From Pseudomonas phenolilytica (GTDB lineage Bacteria > Pseudomonadota > Gammaproteobacteria > Pseudomonadales > Pseudomonadaceae), in contig NZ_CP058908.1 in assembly GCF_021432765.1 (NCBI RefSeq), positions 946,001 through 1,010,000 on the forward strand: a stretch of DNA of 64,000 nucleotides, given 5' to 3'. Below the pieces are notes generated by a model. It saw only the letters and a program-made list of their open reading frames with translations. It was not told where the DNA came from and did not search any database. The position numbers were made by a program, and so were the translations under genes. Below, piece by piece: positions 18,259 to 28,158 of the stretch (positions are counted from its first letter, which is position 1; every line of letters starts with the position of its first letter).

Positions 18259-19707
18259 TCAGAGCGCCATGCAGAGGTACTTGATCTCCAGGTAGTCCTC
18301 GATGCCGTACTTGGAGCCTTCGCGGCCGAGGCCGGACGACTTCACCCCGCCGAACGGCGCCACTTCGGTGGAGATCAGTCCGGTGTTGATGCCGACCATG
18401 CCGTACTCCAGCGCCTCGGCGACGCGGAACACCCGGCCCAGATCGCGGGCGTAGAAGTAGGAAGCCAGGCCGAACTCGGTGTCGTTCGCCTTGGCGATCA
18501 CCTCGGCCTCGTCCTTGAAGCGGAACAGCGGCGCCAGCGGGCCGAAGGTCTCTTCCTTGGCCACCTTGGCGCTGTCCGGCACATCGACCAGCACGCTCGG
18601 CTCGAAATAGCTGCCGCCCAGCGAATGCGCCTGCCCACCGGCTACCAGCCGCGCGCCCTGGGCGACGGCATCCTCGATGTGCTCGCGCACCTTGGCGGCG
18701 GCGCGGTCGTCGATCAGCGGGCCGACGTCGGTGCCCTCCTCCAGGCCGTTGCCGACCCGCAGCTTGGCCACCGCCGCCTGGAATTTCTCGGCGAAGGCGT
18801 CATACACGCCGTCCTGCACGTAGATGCGGTTGACGCACACACAGGTCTGCCCGGCGTTGCGGTACTTGGACTGCATGGCGCCCTTCACCGCCTCGTCGAG
18901 GTCGGCATCGTCGAAGACGATGAACGGCGCATTGCCGCCCAGCTCCAGGGAGACCTTCTTGATCCCCGGCGCGCACTGCTCCATCAGCTTGGCGCCGACT
19001 TCGGTGGAGCCGGTGAAGGAAATCTTGCGCACCTTGGGGTTGGCGGTCAGCTCGTTGCCGATGTCACTGGCCGAGCCGGTCACCACGCTGAGCACGCCCT
19101 TGGGAATGCCCGCACGCTCGGCCAGCGCGACCAGCGCCAGCGCCGAGAACGGCGTCTGCGAAGCCGGCTTGATCACCATGGTGCAGCCAGCGGCCAGCGC
19201 CGGGCCGGCCTTGCGGGTGATCATCGCCGAGGGGAAATTCCACGGGGTGATCGCCGCGGTCACGCCGATCGGCTGCTTGATGACGATGATGCGCTTGTCC
19301 TTCTGATGGCCGGGAATGGTGTCGCCGTAGATGCGCTTGGCTTCCTCGGCGAACCACTCGATGAAGGAGGCGGCGTAGGCGATCTCGCCCTTGGCCTCGG
19401 CCAGCGGCTTGCCCTGCTCCAGCGTCATCAGACGACCGAGATCGTCCTGGTTCTCCATCAGCAGCTCGAACCAGCGGCGCAGCTTCTGCGCGCGTTCCTT
19501 GGCGGTCAGCTCGCGCCAGGCCGGCAGCGCGCGCTCGGCGGCGTCGATGGCGCGGCGGGTCTCGGCGGCGCCCATCTTCGGCACCGTGCCGAGCGTCTCG
19601 CCGGTGGCCGGGTTGTTCACGCTGATGGTCTGGCCGCTGTCGGCATCCAGCCAGGCGCCATCGATATAGGCCTGCTGGCGGAACAGCGCGGGGTCTTTGA
19701 GTTGCAT
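18259..19707 (-). CDS. gabD: Succinate-semialdehyde dehydrogenase (NADP+)
   Basis: The 482-residue aldehyde dehydrogenase starts MQLKDPALFRQQAYIDGAWL, preceded by GAGGAGAC. An ATG six codons upstream is in frame but has no better site, and 482 residues equals the E. coli GabD length. Motifs are TPWNFPSAMITRKAGPALAAG, LELGGNAPFIVFDDADLD (catalytic Glu) and NAGQTCVCVNRIYVQ with nucleophile Cys289. GabD converts succinate semialdehyde from 4-aminobutyrate to succinate. The usual partner gabT is not beside it; a REC-HDOD gene follows instead. Confidence 0.93.
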   Translation of the reverse strand: MQLKDPALFRQQAYIDGAWLDADSGQTISVNNPATGETLGTVPKMGAAETRRAIDAAERALPAWRELTAKERAQKLRRWFELLMENQDDLGRLMTLEQGKPLAEAKGEIAYAASFIEWFAEEAKRIYGDTIPGHQKDKRIIVIKQPIGVTAAITPWNFPSAMITRKAGPALAAGCTMVIKPASQTPFSALALVALAERAGIPKGVLSVVTGSASDIGNELTANPKVRKISFTGSTEVGAKLMEQCAPGIKKVSLELGGNAPFIVFDDADLDEAVKGAMQSKYRNAGQTCVCVNRIYVQDGVYDAFAEKFQAAVAKLRVGNGLEEGTDVGPLIDDRAAAKVREHIEDAVAQGARLVAGGQAHSLGGSYFEPSVLVDVPDSAKVAKEETFGPLAPLFRFKDEAEVIAKANDTEFGLASYFYARDLGRVFRVAEALEYGMVGINTGLISTEVAPFGGVKSSGLGREGSKYGIEDYLEIKYLCMAL

Positions 19708-19961
19708 GGCGGTCTCCTCGGACATCGTAGCGGCAGGCCCGCTGCGGAAAGTTTGGCTAACGCGACGATGATCTGAACCGTCCTCGGGCGTCCGGTTCCT
19801 GCCGCTTCGTTACTGCGAATGGTCATGCTAGGACCGCGGCCAGCCGGCCGGCAAGTTCATGGCGCGCGGCGTTGTCCTGCCATTGACCGGTCTGATGCAC
19901 GGGCGCGTCTGTTACGCCTTGTTACCCATTGCCGGCCACCCTGCGCGGTATAGTCACGCGC

Positions 19962-19978
19962 CGGCGGCCAGGCCGCCG
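19962..19978. promoter_or_regulatory. GC hairpin in the leader of the cytochrome c' gene
   Basis: CGGCGGCC-A-GGCCGCCG is a perfect 8-bp palindrome about 30 bases before the GTG start of the cytochrome gene and just after a -10-like TATAGT (19949-19954). Its placement suggests a leader hairpin or an operator. The remainder of the roughly 300-base gap back to gabD shows no gene and no clear -35 box. Confidence 0.35.
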
Positions 19979-20008
19979 CATCCCGTTGACCGATAAATGG
20001 AGCTATTC

Positions 20009-20473
20009 GTGAAAGCATTGATGACAGGCGTCGCGACTGCCGTTCTGCTGCTCAGCACCGCCGCGCAGGCGCAGTTGAAACCGGAAGAAATGGTCGAAAC
20101 CCGCCAGGCCGGCTACCAGTTCATGTCGTGGAACATGGGCAAGATCAAGGCCCAGGTGGTCGACGGCGAGGAGTCCTACGACCAGGCCAAGGTCGCCGCC
20201 GCCGCCAACGCCATCGCCGCCATCGCCAACTCCGGCATGGGCAGCCTCTACAGCCCGGACACCACCACCGCGCAGCTCGGCGACAAGACCCGCCTGAAGC
20301 CGGAGTTCTTCCAGAACCTCGACGAAGCCGGTCGCATTGGCCGCAACTTCACCACCGCCGCCAACCAGCTCGCCAAGGTTGCCGCTGAAGGCGATCAGGC
20401 CGCGATCAAGAAGGCCTTCGGTGACGTCGGCGGAAGCTGCAAATCCTGCCACGACAAATTCCGCGCCGAATAA
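20009..20473 (+). CDS. Cytochrome c' (c-prime), periplasmic
   Basis: The 154-residue protein has a signal peptide (KALMTGVATAVLLLSTAAQA) and then QLKPEEMVETRQAGYQFMSWNMGKIK, the first helix typical of cytochrome c'. The haem-binding motif sits near the C-terminus as C144-K-S-C147-H148. This is the class II layout: four-helix bundle, late CXXCH. I place the start at GTG 20009 because GGAG (19999-20002) precedes it at proper spacing and the signal peptide begins there; an ATG at 19997 overlaps that ribosome-binding site. Cytochromes c' bind NO and are linked to nitrosative-stress protection. A cytochrome b561 gene converges with it. Confidence 0.92.
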   Translation: MKALMTGVATAVLLLSTAAQAQLKPEEMVETRQAGYQFMSWNMGKIKAQVVDGEESYDQAKVAAAANAIAAIANSGMGSLYSPDTTTAQLGDKTRLKPEFFQNLDEAGRIGRNFTTAANQLAKVAAEGDQAAIKKAFGDVGGSCKSCHDKFRAE

Positions 20474-20516
20474 GCGCTCCGGCCTGCCGGTCGCCTGCCG
20501 CGACCGGCCGTGCCTC

Positions 20517-21209
20517 CTACCAGTCCAGACTGGGCGCCGCCGCCGCGGGTGCCGGCTTCATCCGCTCCGCCACCGTCTGCACCGCCCATACGCTCCCCAG
20601 CGCCACGATAACCGCCAGCGCGGCCGCCAGCAGCGAGCCACCGCGGGCATCCTGCTGCGCGGGATGCTCGCGCCGGGCGCGCCCGGCGATCATCGCGCGC
20701 ACCAGCGGCTTGCGCCGGACCAGGCCATACCAGCCGATCGCCGTCAGGTGCAATCCGATCAGCGCCAGCAGCAGCCACTTGGCCTGGCGATGCAGGCCGC
20801 TCAGCCAATCGCTGGTCGCGCTGTCGACCAGCGCATAGAGCGGCCCCTGGAGGGCGATGTCGTCGGTCGCCAGCAGTCCGCTGGCCACCTGGAAGCCGAC
20901 CAGCCCCAGCATCGCCAGCACCGAGAACGCGCCGAGCGGGTTGTGCCCGGCCTCGCGCCAGTTGTCCTGCAGGTAGTCACGCACGCCGAGCGTCGCTGCA
21001 AGAATCCGCGACCAGCGCGCATAGGTGGAACCGACGAAGCCCCACAGCAGGCGGAACACCAGCAACCCCAACACCAGCAGACCGAGACGGCCGTGCCAGA
21101 CCATCAGGTTGCCGCCGATCCAGCCGGTGACGATGGCGGCCGTTACCGACGCGGCGAACAGCCAGTGAAAGATCCGCAGTGGCGCATCCCATAGTTTGAT
21201 ATGACCCAC
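20517..21209 (-). CDS. Cytochrome b561 family membrane protein
   Basis: The 230-residue integral membrane protein has about four to five transmembrane helices. His residues for b-type haem are spaced in helices, as in di-haem cytochrome b561 and hydrogenase b-type subunits (LRIFHWLFAASVTAAIVTGW, WHGRLGLLVLGLLVFRLLWGF, LHRQAKWLLLALIGLHLTAIGWYGL). It likely moves electrons between the quinone pool and a periplasmic cytochrome. The cytochrome c' gene is its tail-to-tail neighbour and a plausible partner, though not in the same operon. Confidence 0.88.
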   Translation of the reverse strand: MGHIKLWDAPLRIFHWLFAASVTAAIVTGWIGGNLMVWHGRLGLLVLGLLVFRLLWGFVGSTYARWSRILAATLGVRDYLQDNWREAGHNPLGAFSVLAMLGLVGFQVASGLLATDDIALQGPLYALVDSATSDWLSGLHRQAKWLLLALIGLHLTAIGWYGLVRRKPLVRAMIAGRARREHPAQQDARGGSLLAAALAVIVALGSVWAVQTVAERMKPAPAAAAPSLDW

Positions 21210-21341
21210 GTTCCCCCCTCAGCAATCCGAACAGGCACGGCCGGCGCGGCCGTGCGGTCGCAAGGGTAACAGCCGTCCGCAGCGCCGGCAGCCGTCCGGC
21301 GGTCGCACTGCGTCGCGCCGACAACGGCGCCCCGGCCGGCA

Positions 21342-21370
21342 TGGACGCCTGCGGAGGACATGCGTATGAT
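21342..21370 (+). promoter_or_regulatory. Promoter of the tRNA-Arg gene
   Basis: TGGACG (21342-21347) and TATGAT (21365-21370) are 17 bases apart, and the mature tRNA begins 14 bases after the -10 box. Spacing and position fit a sigma-70 promoter for the tRNA. Confidence 0.5.
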
Positions 21371-21383
21371 TGCGCCCCGCAAC

Positions 21384-21460
21384 GCATCCGTAGCTCAGCT
21401 GGATAGAGTACTGCCCTCCGAAGGCAGGGGTCGTGGGTTCGAATCCCGCCGGATGCGCCA
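21384..21460 (+). tRNA. tRNA-Arg (anticodon CCG)
   Basis: The 77-base sequence folds as a full cloverleaf: acceptor arms GCATCCG/CGGATGC, D-arm with AGCTCAGCTGGATAGAGT, anticodon stem CTGCC/GGCAG around loop CTCCGAA, and T-arm GTGGGTTCGAATCCCGC. CCA is encoded at 21458-21460. The anticodon CCG reads CGG (Arg). No duplicated 3' end was noticed downstream, so no integrated element is apparent. Confidence 0.97.
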
Positions 21461-21565
21461 TCTCTCCCGCCGCTGGTTTGCCTGAAGCCAGCGCCGCGCT
21501 CAGCAGCACTTCTTCCCGTTCCCGAACCCATCACCCGTCGCATCGCGGCCGGTGCGCAGCGGCGT

Positions 21566-21593
21566 GACCATGCCCGCCGGTGCGGGCATGGTC
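21566..21593. terminator. Perfect 12-bp hairpin between tRNA-Arg and diguanylate cyclase
   Basis: GACCATGCCCGC, loop CGGT, GCGGGCATGGTC is a perfect 12-bp stem between the tRNA and the convergent cyclase gene. It probably blocks read-through in one or both directions. No T-run follows on either strand, so it is not a textbook intrinsic terminator. Confidence 0.45.
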
Positions 21594-21609
21594 TCACTTG
21601 CCGTGCCGC

Positions 21610-22875
21610 TTATTGCACGCTGCAGACGCGATTGCGGCCCTGGGCTTTGGCCTCGTAGAGCGCGCGGTCGGCGCGGTCGATCAGGCTGGCGACGGTTTCG
21701 CCGGCGTTCAGCTGCGCGACGCCCAGCGACAGCGTGATCGGCCCCACCTCCGGGTGCGGCGAACGTTCGATGCGTGCGCGAATCCGCTCGGCCTGCTCCA
21801 TCGCGGCACGCAGCTCGCAGTGCGGCAGGATCACCATGAATTCTTCGCCACCCCAGCGCACCACGCCATCGGTCGCCCGCACGCAGGCGCGCAGCAGGCG
21901 CCCGACGCGCTCCAGCACGCGGTCGCCGGCCGGATGGCCGAAGGTATCGTTGATCGCCTTGAAGTGGTCGATATCGGCCAGGATCAGCCCGAAGGGCGCA
22001 CCACCCTCGCGCGCGCCGATATAGGTGCGTTCGAGCAGGCTTTCGCCGCCGCGGCGGTTGTACAGCCCGGTCAGCATGTCCAGCGAGGCTGCATCGCGCA
22101 GCGCCTGTTCGTGGCGCACGCGCGCCGTCAGGTCGCGAATGATGCTGACGAAATGGGTGCGGTTGTCGTCGCGGCCGCGCACCGGCGAGATGGTCTGGTC
22201 GGCATGAAAGATGTGACCGTCGCGGTGGCGATCGGCGAAGGTCGCAAGGAATGGCCGCCCGGCGCGCAGACTCTCGTAGAGGTCGGCGTAGAAGGCGTCG
22301 TCGTGTTCCCCGGAGCGCAGGAACGCCGGGGTGCGACCGAGGACTTCAGCCACCGCGTAGCCGGTCATGGCCTCGAAGGCCGGGTTGGCGAACTCGATGA
22401 TGCCGTTCTCGTCGGTGATCAGCACCGCGTCATGCGAGGCGGCCAGCGCCTCGAAGAGCAGCTGGCTGGTGTGCTGCGCCGCGACCAGTTCGGAAAAGCC
22501 GCGCTGCACCGACACGTAGTGGGTGACGGTTCCTTGCGCATCGCGAATCGGCGAGATGTTCCATTCGACCCAGTACGGCTCGCCGTCCTTGCGGTAATTG
22601 ACCGTCGAACCGTGGAAGAAACGCCCCTCGTGCAGGCACTGGCGCAGCTCGTCGAGCACGTCGCGGTCGGTCAGCGGGCCCTGGAGGATGCGCGGCGTCT
22701 GGCCCGCCAGCTCTTCGGCGCTGTAACCGGACAGCGCGCAGAACGCGGCGTTGGCATAGAGAATCCGCGGGCCGTGCGGCGCCGGTTGCGCATCGGTGAT
22801 CAGGACCGAGTTGAAGGCCTGCTCGACTGCCTGAAGCAGCAGCTGCGGCGAGATTGCATCGGGGATGGCCTTCAT
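21610..22875 (-). CDS. Diguanylate cyclase with two PAS domains
   Basis: The 421-residue cytoplasmic protein has two PAS domains (about 10-130 and 135-255; LYANAAFCALSGYSAEELAG and EFANPAFEAMTGYAVAEVLG). A GGDEF domain follows (about 265-420) with active-site motif G342-G-E-E-F346. The product-inhibition I-site R333-A-T-D336 lies exactly five residues upstream, so feedback by c-di-GMP is expected. The first PAS pattern (YRKDGEPYWVEWNISPIRD) resembles flavin-binding LOV/PAS types but lacks the NCR motif of true LOV domains. It makes c-di-GMP in response to an unknown signal. The next gene on the strand upstream is cheV. Confidence 0.95.
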   Translation of the reverse strand: MKAIPDAISPQLLLQAVEQAFNSVLITDAQPAPHGPRILYANAAFCALSGYSAEELAGQTPRILQGPLTDRDVLDELRQCLHEGRFFHGSTVNYRKDGEPYWVEWNISPIRDAQGTVTHYVSVQRGFSELVAAQHTSQLLFEALAASHDAVLITDENGIIEFANPAFEAMTGYAVAEVLGRTPAFLRSGEHDDAFYADLYESLRAGRPFLATFADRHRDGHIFHADQTISPVRGRDDNRTHFVSIIRDLTARVRHEQALRDAASLDMLTGLYNRRGGESLLERTYIGAREGGAPFGLILADIDHFKAINDTFGHPAGDRVLERVGRLLRACVRATDGVVRWGGEEFMVILPHCELRAAMEQAERIRARIERSPHPEVGPITLSLGVAQLNAGETVASLIDRADRALYEAKAQGRNRVCSVQ

Positions 22876-23028
22876 GGTTTTACTCTGGCGGCAGAAACAA
22901 CGTGCATTCTAGAGCCGGCTCACATTGACGCGCTTGATCGATGCGCGCATGCCGCTCGTCCATTAGGCGTAGGCGAAGCGCGCCGCGGATTAATCATCCG
23001 TTGCCCTGCAAGCCCGCGCCGCCTGCGC

Positions 23029-23919
23029 TCAGCGGCGGTGGATCGCCCGCGCCGCGTTAAGGATGCAGCGCGTCAGCTCCGGCACCGAGAACTTGGTGAG
23101 AATCTCGTTGGCGCCCACTGCCTTCGCCCGGTCGGTGCTGATGGTGCTGTCCAGCGAGGTGTGCAGCAGCACATAAATACCGGCGTAGGTCGGATGCTGG
23201 CGCAGCGCCTGGGTGAAGGCGTAGCCGTCCATCTCCGGCATCTCGATGTCCGAGACCACCACGTTGATTTCCTCCGGGCCGCCGTGCAGCTCATCGAGCC
23301 TGGCCAGCGCGGCGCGCGCGCCGGTGACGGCATGGCAGGTCACGCCCAACTGGCCCAGCGCAGCCAGCGACATGCTGCGCGCGACCTGGCTGTCGTCGAC
23401 GATCAGCGCGCGCGTCTCGGTGAGCAGCTGCGCATCCTCGACGTTCAGGTCGGACAGATCGGCTTCGGCCGAAGCCGGCGAGATGTTGTGCAGCACCTTT
23501 TCGATATCCAGCACCTGGATCAGCTCGCCATCCACCTCGGCGGTGCCGGTGATGAACGAGCGCCCCTTGGCGCCGTAGGGCGGCGGCAGGATCTTCGAGG
23601 TGGCGCAGCTGACGATCCGCGCCACCGCCTGCACGTGCAGGCCGTGCTTCTGCCGGCTGATCTCGGTGACCACCAGGCAGCCACCGCGCGGGTCCTCCAG
23701 CGGCGCCATGCCGATCGCCTGGCTCAGGTCGATCACCGACAACGGCTCGCCGCGCAGAGTCGCCACGCCTTCGATGTGCGGATGCGCCTCGGGCAGCCGC
23801 GTCAGCCGCGGCATGGGGATGATCTCGCTGACCTTCAGCAGATTGATCGCCATCTGCTTGCCGCTGCGCAGCGTGAAGAGAAGAAGCGACAGTGAATCGG
23901 CGGTGTAGGAGTTGCTCAT
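23029..23919 (-). CDS. cheV: Chemotaxis protein CheV (CheW-REC fusion)
   Basis: The 296-residue protein joins a CheW-like domain (about 1-150; SLLLFTLRSGKQMAINLLKVSEII, IEGVATLRGEPLSVIDLSQAIG) to a receiver domain (about 168-290). The acceptor is Asp224 in VVSDIEMPEMDGY and the conserved Lys lies in ILTKFSVPEL. CheV couples chemoreceptors to the CheA kinase and can act as a phosphate sink. It is a stand-alone gene, as often in Pseudomonas, where several cheV copies are scattered. Confidence 0.94.
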   Translation of the reverse strand: MSNSYTADSLSLLLFTLRSGKQMAINLLKVSEIIPMPRLTRLPEAHPHIEGVATLRGEPLSVIDLSQAIGMAPLEDPRGGCLVVTEISRQKHGLHVQAVARIVSCATSKILPPPYGAKGRSFITGTAEVDGELIQVLDIEKVLHNISPASAEADLSDLNVEDAQLLTETRALIVDDSQVARSMSLAALGQLGVTCHAVTGARAALARLDELHGGPEEINVVVSDIEMPEMDGYAFTQALRQHPTYAGIYVLLHTSLDSTISTDRAKAVGANEILTKFSVPELTRCILNAARAIHRR

Positions 23920-24123
23920 GTCTTGCCCTGCGACTGCGTTGGCCGATGGCCGTTGCGCGGGTTATCGGCACGCCTTGGATTTCTTGCAGTCCGGCGATGC
24001 GCTTTGCCTGCCGTTCGGCGGCTGTCATCTGCCGGACGATGAATGGTCGGCCGTGCATCATGCCTCAATGTCACAATGACATCATTGTTCAGCCCTACCC
24101 CGCACCACCACGAGCTCACCTCC

Positions 24124-24330
24124 ATGCACGCCGACATCCGCTATTCCGTCATTCTCGAACGCACCGGGCAGACGCTGCTCGCCCAGGCCGATCTGCAGCA
24201 ACTCGAAGCCTTCTGGGACGCCCACGATGCGGAGTACGTCGGCCTGCGCATCGAGGACGAGCAGAGCCGCCACCCGCGGGTGATCGTTACCGACCAGCTG
24301 CCCGCCGAGGAAGACGCCGATCTGGTGTGA
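24124..24330 (+). CDS. Small hypothetical protein, 68 residues
   Basis: The protein MHADIRYSVILERTGQ...LPAEEDADLV is acidic, without membrane segments or recognised motifs, and composition and third-position GC look coding. I chose the ATG at 24124; an in-frame ATG lies at 24043, but the extra residues look non-coding. The ribosome-binding site is weak. It sits between cheV (divergent) and the SDR gene (convergent). Function unknown. Confidence 0.55.
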   Translation: MHADIRYSVILERTGQTLLAQADLQQLEAFWDAHDAEYVGLRIEDEQSRHPRVIVTDQLPAEEDADLV

Positions 24331-24368
24331 CGACGCGGCGCGGCCGCGCCACGTCGGCGGCAGGCGGT

Positions 24369-25196
<828 letters not shown>

Positions 25197-25262
25197 TTAG
25201 GGGCGCGCGCCGCGCAGGCAAAGCCTTGCGTGCACCGACTGGCCGCTGCGCTCACCGTCGAA

Positions 25263-25291
25263 GCTTCACCGAATGGTCATCGCAGGTTCAC
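25263..25291 (+). promoter_or_regulatory. Candidate Pho box of the phn operon
   Basis: Three 7-mers at 11-base spacing, GCTTCAC-cgaa-TGGTCAT-cgca-GGTTCAC, share the TCA(C/T) end of the PhoB repeat CTGTCAT. They lie about 95 bases before phnC. The 11-bp periodicity is right for PhoB, but each unit departs from consensus, so this is a moderate candidate. Phosphate-starvation control is expected for phn operons. Confidence 0.4.
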
Positions 25292-25330
25292 GGACGCTTA
25301 GCGGGACTGCAACAGAGCCTGACTACCTTC

Positions 25331-25344
25331 TCGTCTAGACAAGT
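25331..25344. promoter_or_regulatory. Candidate PhnF operator upstream of phnC
   Basis: TCGTCTAGACAAG contains the palindrome GTCTAGAC (25333-25340), 44 bases before the phnC start. The same core, in a longer perfect palindrome, occurs at the start of phnF (28164-28177). Since a GntR/HutC-type PhnF is encoded in the operon, these are likely its binding sites. Confidence 0.6.
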
Positions 25345-25383
25345 TGGCCGACCTCCCCGGCCGCGCAGACGAGAGGGCAAGAC

Positions 25384-26214
25384 ATGAATGCGGCTATTCG
25401 AGTCGAGCGACTGAACAAGACCTTCGCCGGCAAGCAGGCGTTGTTCGACCTGGGCCTGGCAATACAGCCGGGCGAGATGGTGGCGCTGATCGGCGCGTCC
25501 GGTTCCGGCAAGTCCACGCTGTTGCGCCATCTGGCCGGCCTGGCCTGCTGCGACCGCACCGCCGGCGGGCGCATCGAGGTGCTCGGCCGCGAGGTGCAGG
25601 CCACCGGCCAGCTGCACGGCGAGGTGCGCCGCCTGCGCGCCGACATCGGCTACATCTTCCAGCAGTTCAACCTGGTCACCCGGCTCAGCGTGCTGGACAA
25701 CGTGCTGCTCGGCTTTCTCGGCCGCATGCCGCGCTGGCGCGGATCGCTGGGCATGTTCAGCGACGAGCAGAAGCGGCAGGCCATGGCCGCACTGGAGCGC
25801 GTCGGTCTGGCCGAGCGAGCCGCGCAGCGTGCCTCGACGCTCTCCGGCGGCCAGCAGCAGAGGGTGGCGATCGCCCGTGCGCTGACCCAGCAGGCCGAGG
25901 TGATCCTCGCCGACGAACCCATCGCCTCGCTCGACCCGGAGTCGGCGCGCAAGGTCATGGAAATCCTCGCCGACATCAACCGCCAGGACGGCAAGACCGT
26001 GGTGGTGACCCTGCATCAGGTCGATTACGCGCTGCGCTACTGCTCGCGCGCCGTGGCGCTCAAGGGCGGGCGCATCCATTACGACGGCCCCTCGGCGGCG
26101 CTCAGCGACCGCCTGCTTAACGATCTCTACGGCGCCGATCTGGACGCCAGCCTGCTGTTCTCCGACCGCGCCCGCGCCGCCGAGCCGCGGCAGCTGCAGC
26201 TGGTCAACGGCTGA
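25384..26214 (+). CDS. phnC: Phosphonate ABC transporter, ATP-binding protein
   Basis: The 276-residue ATPase has Walker [10 protein letters not shown] (residues 37-45), signature [15 protein letters not shown], Walker [13 protein letters not shown] and the H-loop His in VTLHQVDYA. It has the usual PhnC length and family sequence ([15 protein letters not shown]). It is first of the phnCDE uptake genes and energises the PhnE permease, bringing phosphonates in after PhnD captures them. A candidate Pho box and PhnF operator lie upstream. Confidence 0.95.
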   Translation: MNAAIRVERLNKTFAGKQALFDLGLAIQPGEMVALIGASGSGKSTLLRHLAGLACCDRTAGGRIEVLGREVQATGQLHGEVRRLRADIGYIFQQFNLVTRLSVLDNVLLGFLGRMPRWRGSLGMFSDEQKRQAMAALERVGLAERAAQRASTLSGGQQQRVAIARALTQQAEVILADEPIASLDPESARKVMEILADINRQDGKTVVVTLHQVDYALRYCSRAVALKGGRIHYDGPSAALSDRLLNDLYGADLDASLLFSDRARAAEPRQLQLVNG

Positions 26215-26262
26215 GCCGCGGGCCAACCCGACAACCAACGCCACACCCCAGGAGTGATCTCC

Positions 26263-27267
26263 ATGTTGAAACGCTTCAGCCGCGCCCTTGCTGCCTCCAC
26301 GCTGGTCGCCGGTGCGATGCTCGGCACCGCGCAGGCCGCCGAGACCATCACCTTCGGCATCATTTCCACCGAGTCCTCGCAGAACCTGCGCAGCGTCTGG
26401 GACCCCTTCCTCGCCGACATGAGCAAGCAGACCGGCTACGAGGTGAAGGCCTTCTTCGCCCCCGATTACGCCGGGGTGATCCAGGGCATGCGCTTCGACA
26501 AGGTCGACCTGGCCTGGTACGGCAACAAGTCGGCGATGGAGGCGGTGGACCGCGCCGGCGGTGAAGTCTTCGCCCAGACCGTCGCCGCGAACGGCAGCCC
26601 GGGCTACTACAGCCATCTGATCGTGCACAAGGACAGCGCCCTGAACTCGGTCGAGGACGTGCTGAAGAACGCCAAGAGCCTGACCTTCGCCAACGGCGAC
26701 CCGAACTCCACCTCCGGCTACCTGGTGCCCGGCTACTACGTGTTCGCCAAGAACAAGGTCGACGCCAGCCAGGCCTTCAAGCGCAGCCTCAACGGCAGCC
26801 ACGAAGTGAACGCGCTGTCAGTGGCGAACAAGCAGGTCGATGTCGGCACCTTCAACAGCGAAGGCATGGAGCGCCTGGAGATCACCGCGCCGGACAAGGC
26901 CGCGCAACTGAAGATCGTCTGGACCTCGCCGCTGATCCCGGCCGACCCGCTGGTCTGGCGCAAGAACCTGAGCGACGAGCAGAAGAACAGGCTGCGCGAG
27001 TTCTTCATGAGCTACGGCGCCAAGCCGGCCGAGAAGGAAATTCTCGCCGCGCTGCAGTGGGCACCGTTCCGCGCCTCCGACAACGACCAGCTGCTGCCGA
27101 TCCGCCAGCTGGAACTGTTCAAGAAGCGCAGCGAAGTCGCCGCCGACAGCAAGCTCTCCGACAGCGACCGCCAGGCGCAGCTGCAGGGCATCGACGACGA
27201 GCTGGCCAAGCTGGAGCAGCGCATGGCCGAGCGCGAGCAGAAGAACGCCGCCGCCAAGGCCAGCTGA
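26263..27267 (+). CDS. phnD: Phosphonate ABC transporter, periplasmic binding protein
   Basis: The 334-residue protein starts MLKRFSRALAASTLVAGAML with a signal peptide (cleavage likely after GTAQA, about residue 25). The ATG at 26263 follows AGGAG (26250-26254); an in-frame GTG three codons upstream overlaps that site. PhnD family features are ITFGIISTESSQNLRSVWDPFLADM and AWYGNKSAMEAVDRAGGEVFAQT. The C-terminus is a charged helical tail (ELAKLEQRMAEREQKNAAAKAS), also seen in other PhnD proteins. It binds phosphonates such as 2-aminoethylphosphonate in the periplasm. Confidence 0.95.
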   Translation: MLKRFSRALAASTLVAGAMLGTAQAAETITFGIISTESSQNLRSVWDPFLADMSKQTGYEVKAFFAPDYAGVIQGMRFDKVDLAWYGNKSAMEAVDRAGGEVFAQTVAANGSPGYYSHLIVHKDSALNSVEDVLKNAKSLTFANGDPNSTSGYLVPGYYVFAKNKVDASQAFKRSLNGSHEVNALSVANKQVDVGTFNSEGMERLEITAPDKAAQLKIVWTSPLIPADPLVWRKNLSDEQKNRLREFFMSYGAKPAEKEILAALQWAPFRASDNDQLLPIRQLELFKKRSEVAADSKLSDSDRQAQLQGIDDELAKLEQRMAEREQKNAAAKAS

Positions 27268-27329
27268 GCAACGCCGGGCGTGGCGCGCTGGCGCCACGCC
27301 CCCGTCCGTGTCGTTTGTGAGAACCGAAC

Positions 27330-28124
27330 ATGACCACTCTGAGCACCACCCCGCCACTGGCGGGCAACGACAAGCGCAGCTGGTTGCGCCTGCTCGGCTG
27401 GGGCCTGTGCCTAGCCGTGCTGGCCTGGTCCTGGCAAGGCGCGGAGATGAATCCGCTGCTGCTGATTCGCGACAGCGCCAACATGGCGACCTTTGCCGCC
27501 GACTTCCTCCCGCCGGACTTCAGCAACTGGCAGCTGTACCTCAAGGAGATGGTCACCACGGTGCACATCGCCCTCTGGGGCACCCTGCTGGCGATCGTCT
27601 GCGCCATTCCGCTGGGCATTCTCAGCTCCGAGAACATCGTGCCCTGGTGGGTCTACCAGCCGGTGCGCCGGCTGATGGATGCCTGCCGGTCGATCAACGA
27701 GATGGTCTTCGCCATGCTCTTCGTCGTCGCCGTCGGCCTCGGACCCTTCGCCGGCGTGCTGGCGCTGTGGATCAGCACCACCGGCGTGCTCGCCAAGCTG
27801 TTCGCCGAAGCGGTGGAAGCCATCGAGCCGGGCCCGGTGGAAGGCGTGCGTGCCACCGGCGCCAGTGCGCTGCAGGAAGTCATCTTCGGGGTGATTCCGC
27901 AGGTGCTGCCGCTGTGGATTTCCTACTCGCTGTACCGCTTCGAATCCAACGTGCGCTCGGCCACGGTGGTCGGCATGGTCGGCGCCGGCGGCATCGGCGT
28001 GATCCTCTGGGAAGCCATCCGCGGTTTCCAGTTCGGCCAGACCGCCGCCCTGCTGCTGATCATCATCGCCGTGGTGAGCCTGATCGACCTGCTCTCCCAG
28101 CACCTGCGCAAGCTCTTCATCTGA
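27330..28124 (+). CDS. phnE: Phosphonate ABC transporter, permease
   Basis: The 264-residue inner-membrane permease has about six transmembrane helices. The EAA loop ([32 protein letters not shown]) contacts the PhnC ATPase. The sequence [35 protein letters not shown] is typical of PhnE. It completes phnCDE and is followed after 34 bases by phnF. Confidence 0.95.
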   Translation: MTTLSTTPPLAGNDKRSWLRLLGWGLCLAVLAWSWQGAEMNPLLLIRDSANMATFAADFLPPDFSNWQLYLKEMVTTVHIALWGTLLAIVCAIPLGILSSENIVPWWVYQPVRRLMDACRSINEMVFAMLFVVAVGLGPFAGVLALWISTTGVLAKLFAEAVEAIEPGPVEGVRATGASALQEVIFGVIPQVLPLWISYSLYRFESNVRSATVVGMVGAGGIGVILWEAIRGFQFGQTAALLLIIIAVVSLIDLLSQHLRKLFI

Positions 28125-28158
28125 CGGAGCGAGGCGCTGTGCGCCTCTCGAAAACACC

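Noticed and set aside
21384-21600. tRNA-Arg as a phage or island attachment site
   Set aside because: No integrase gene, no repeated tRNA 3' end and no change in composition follow it.
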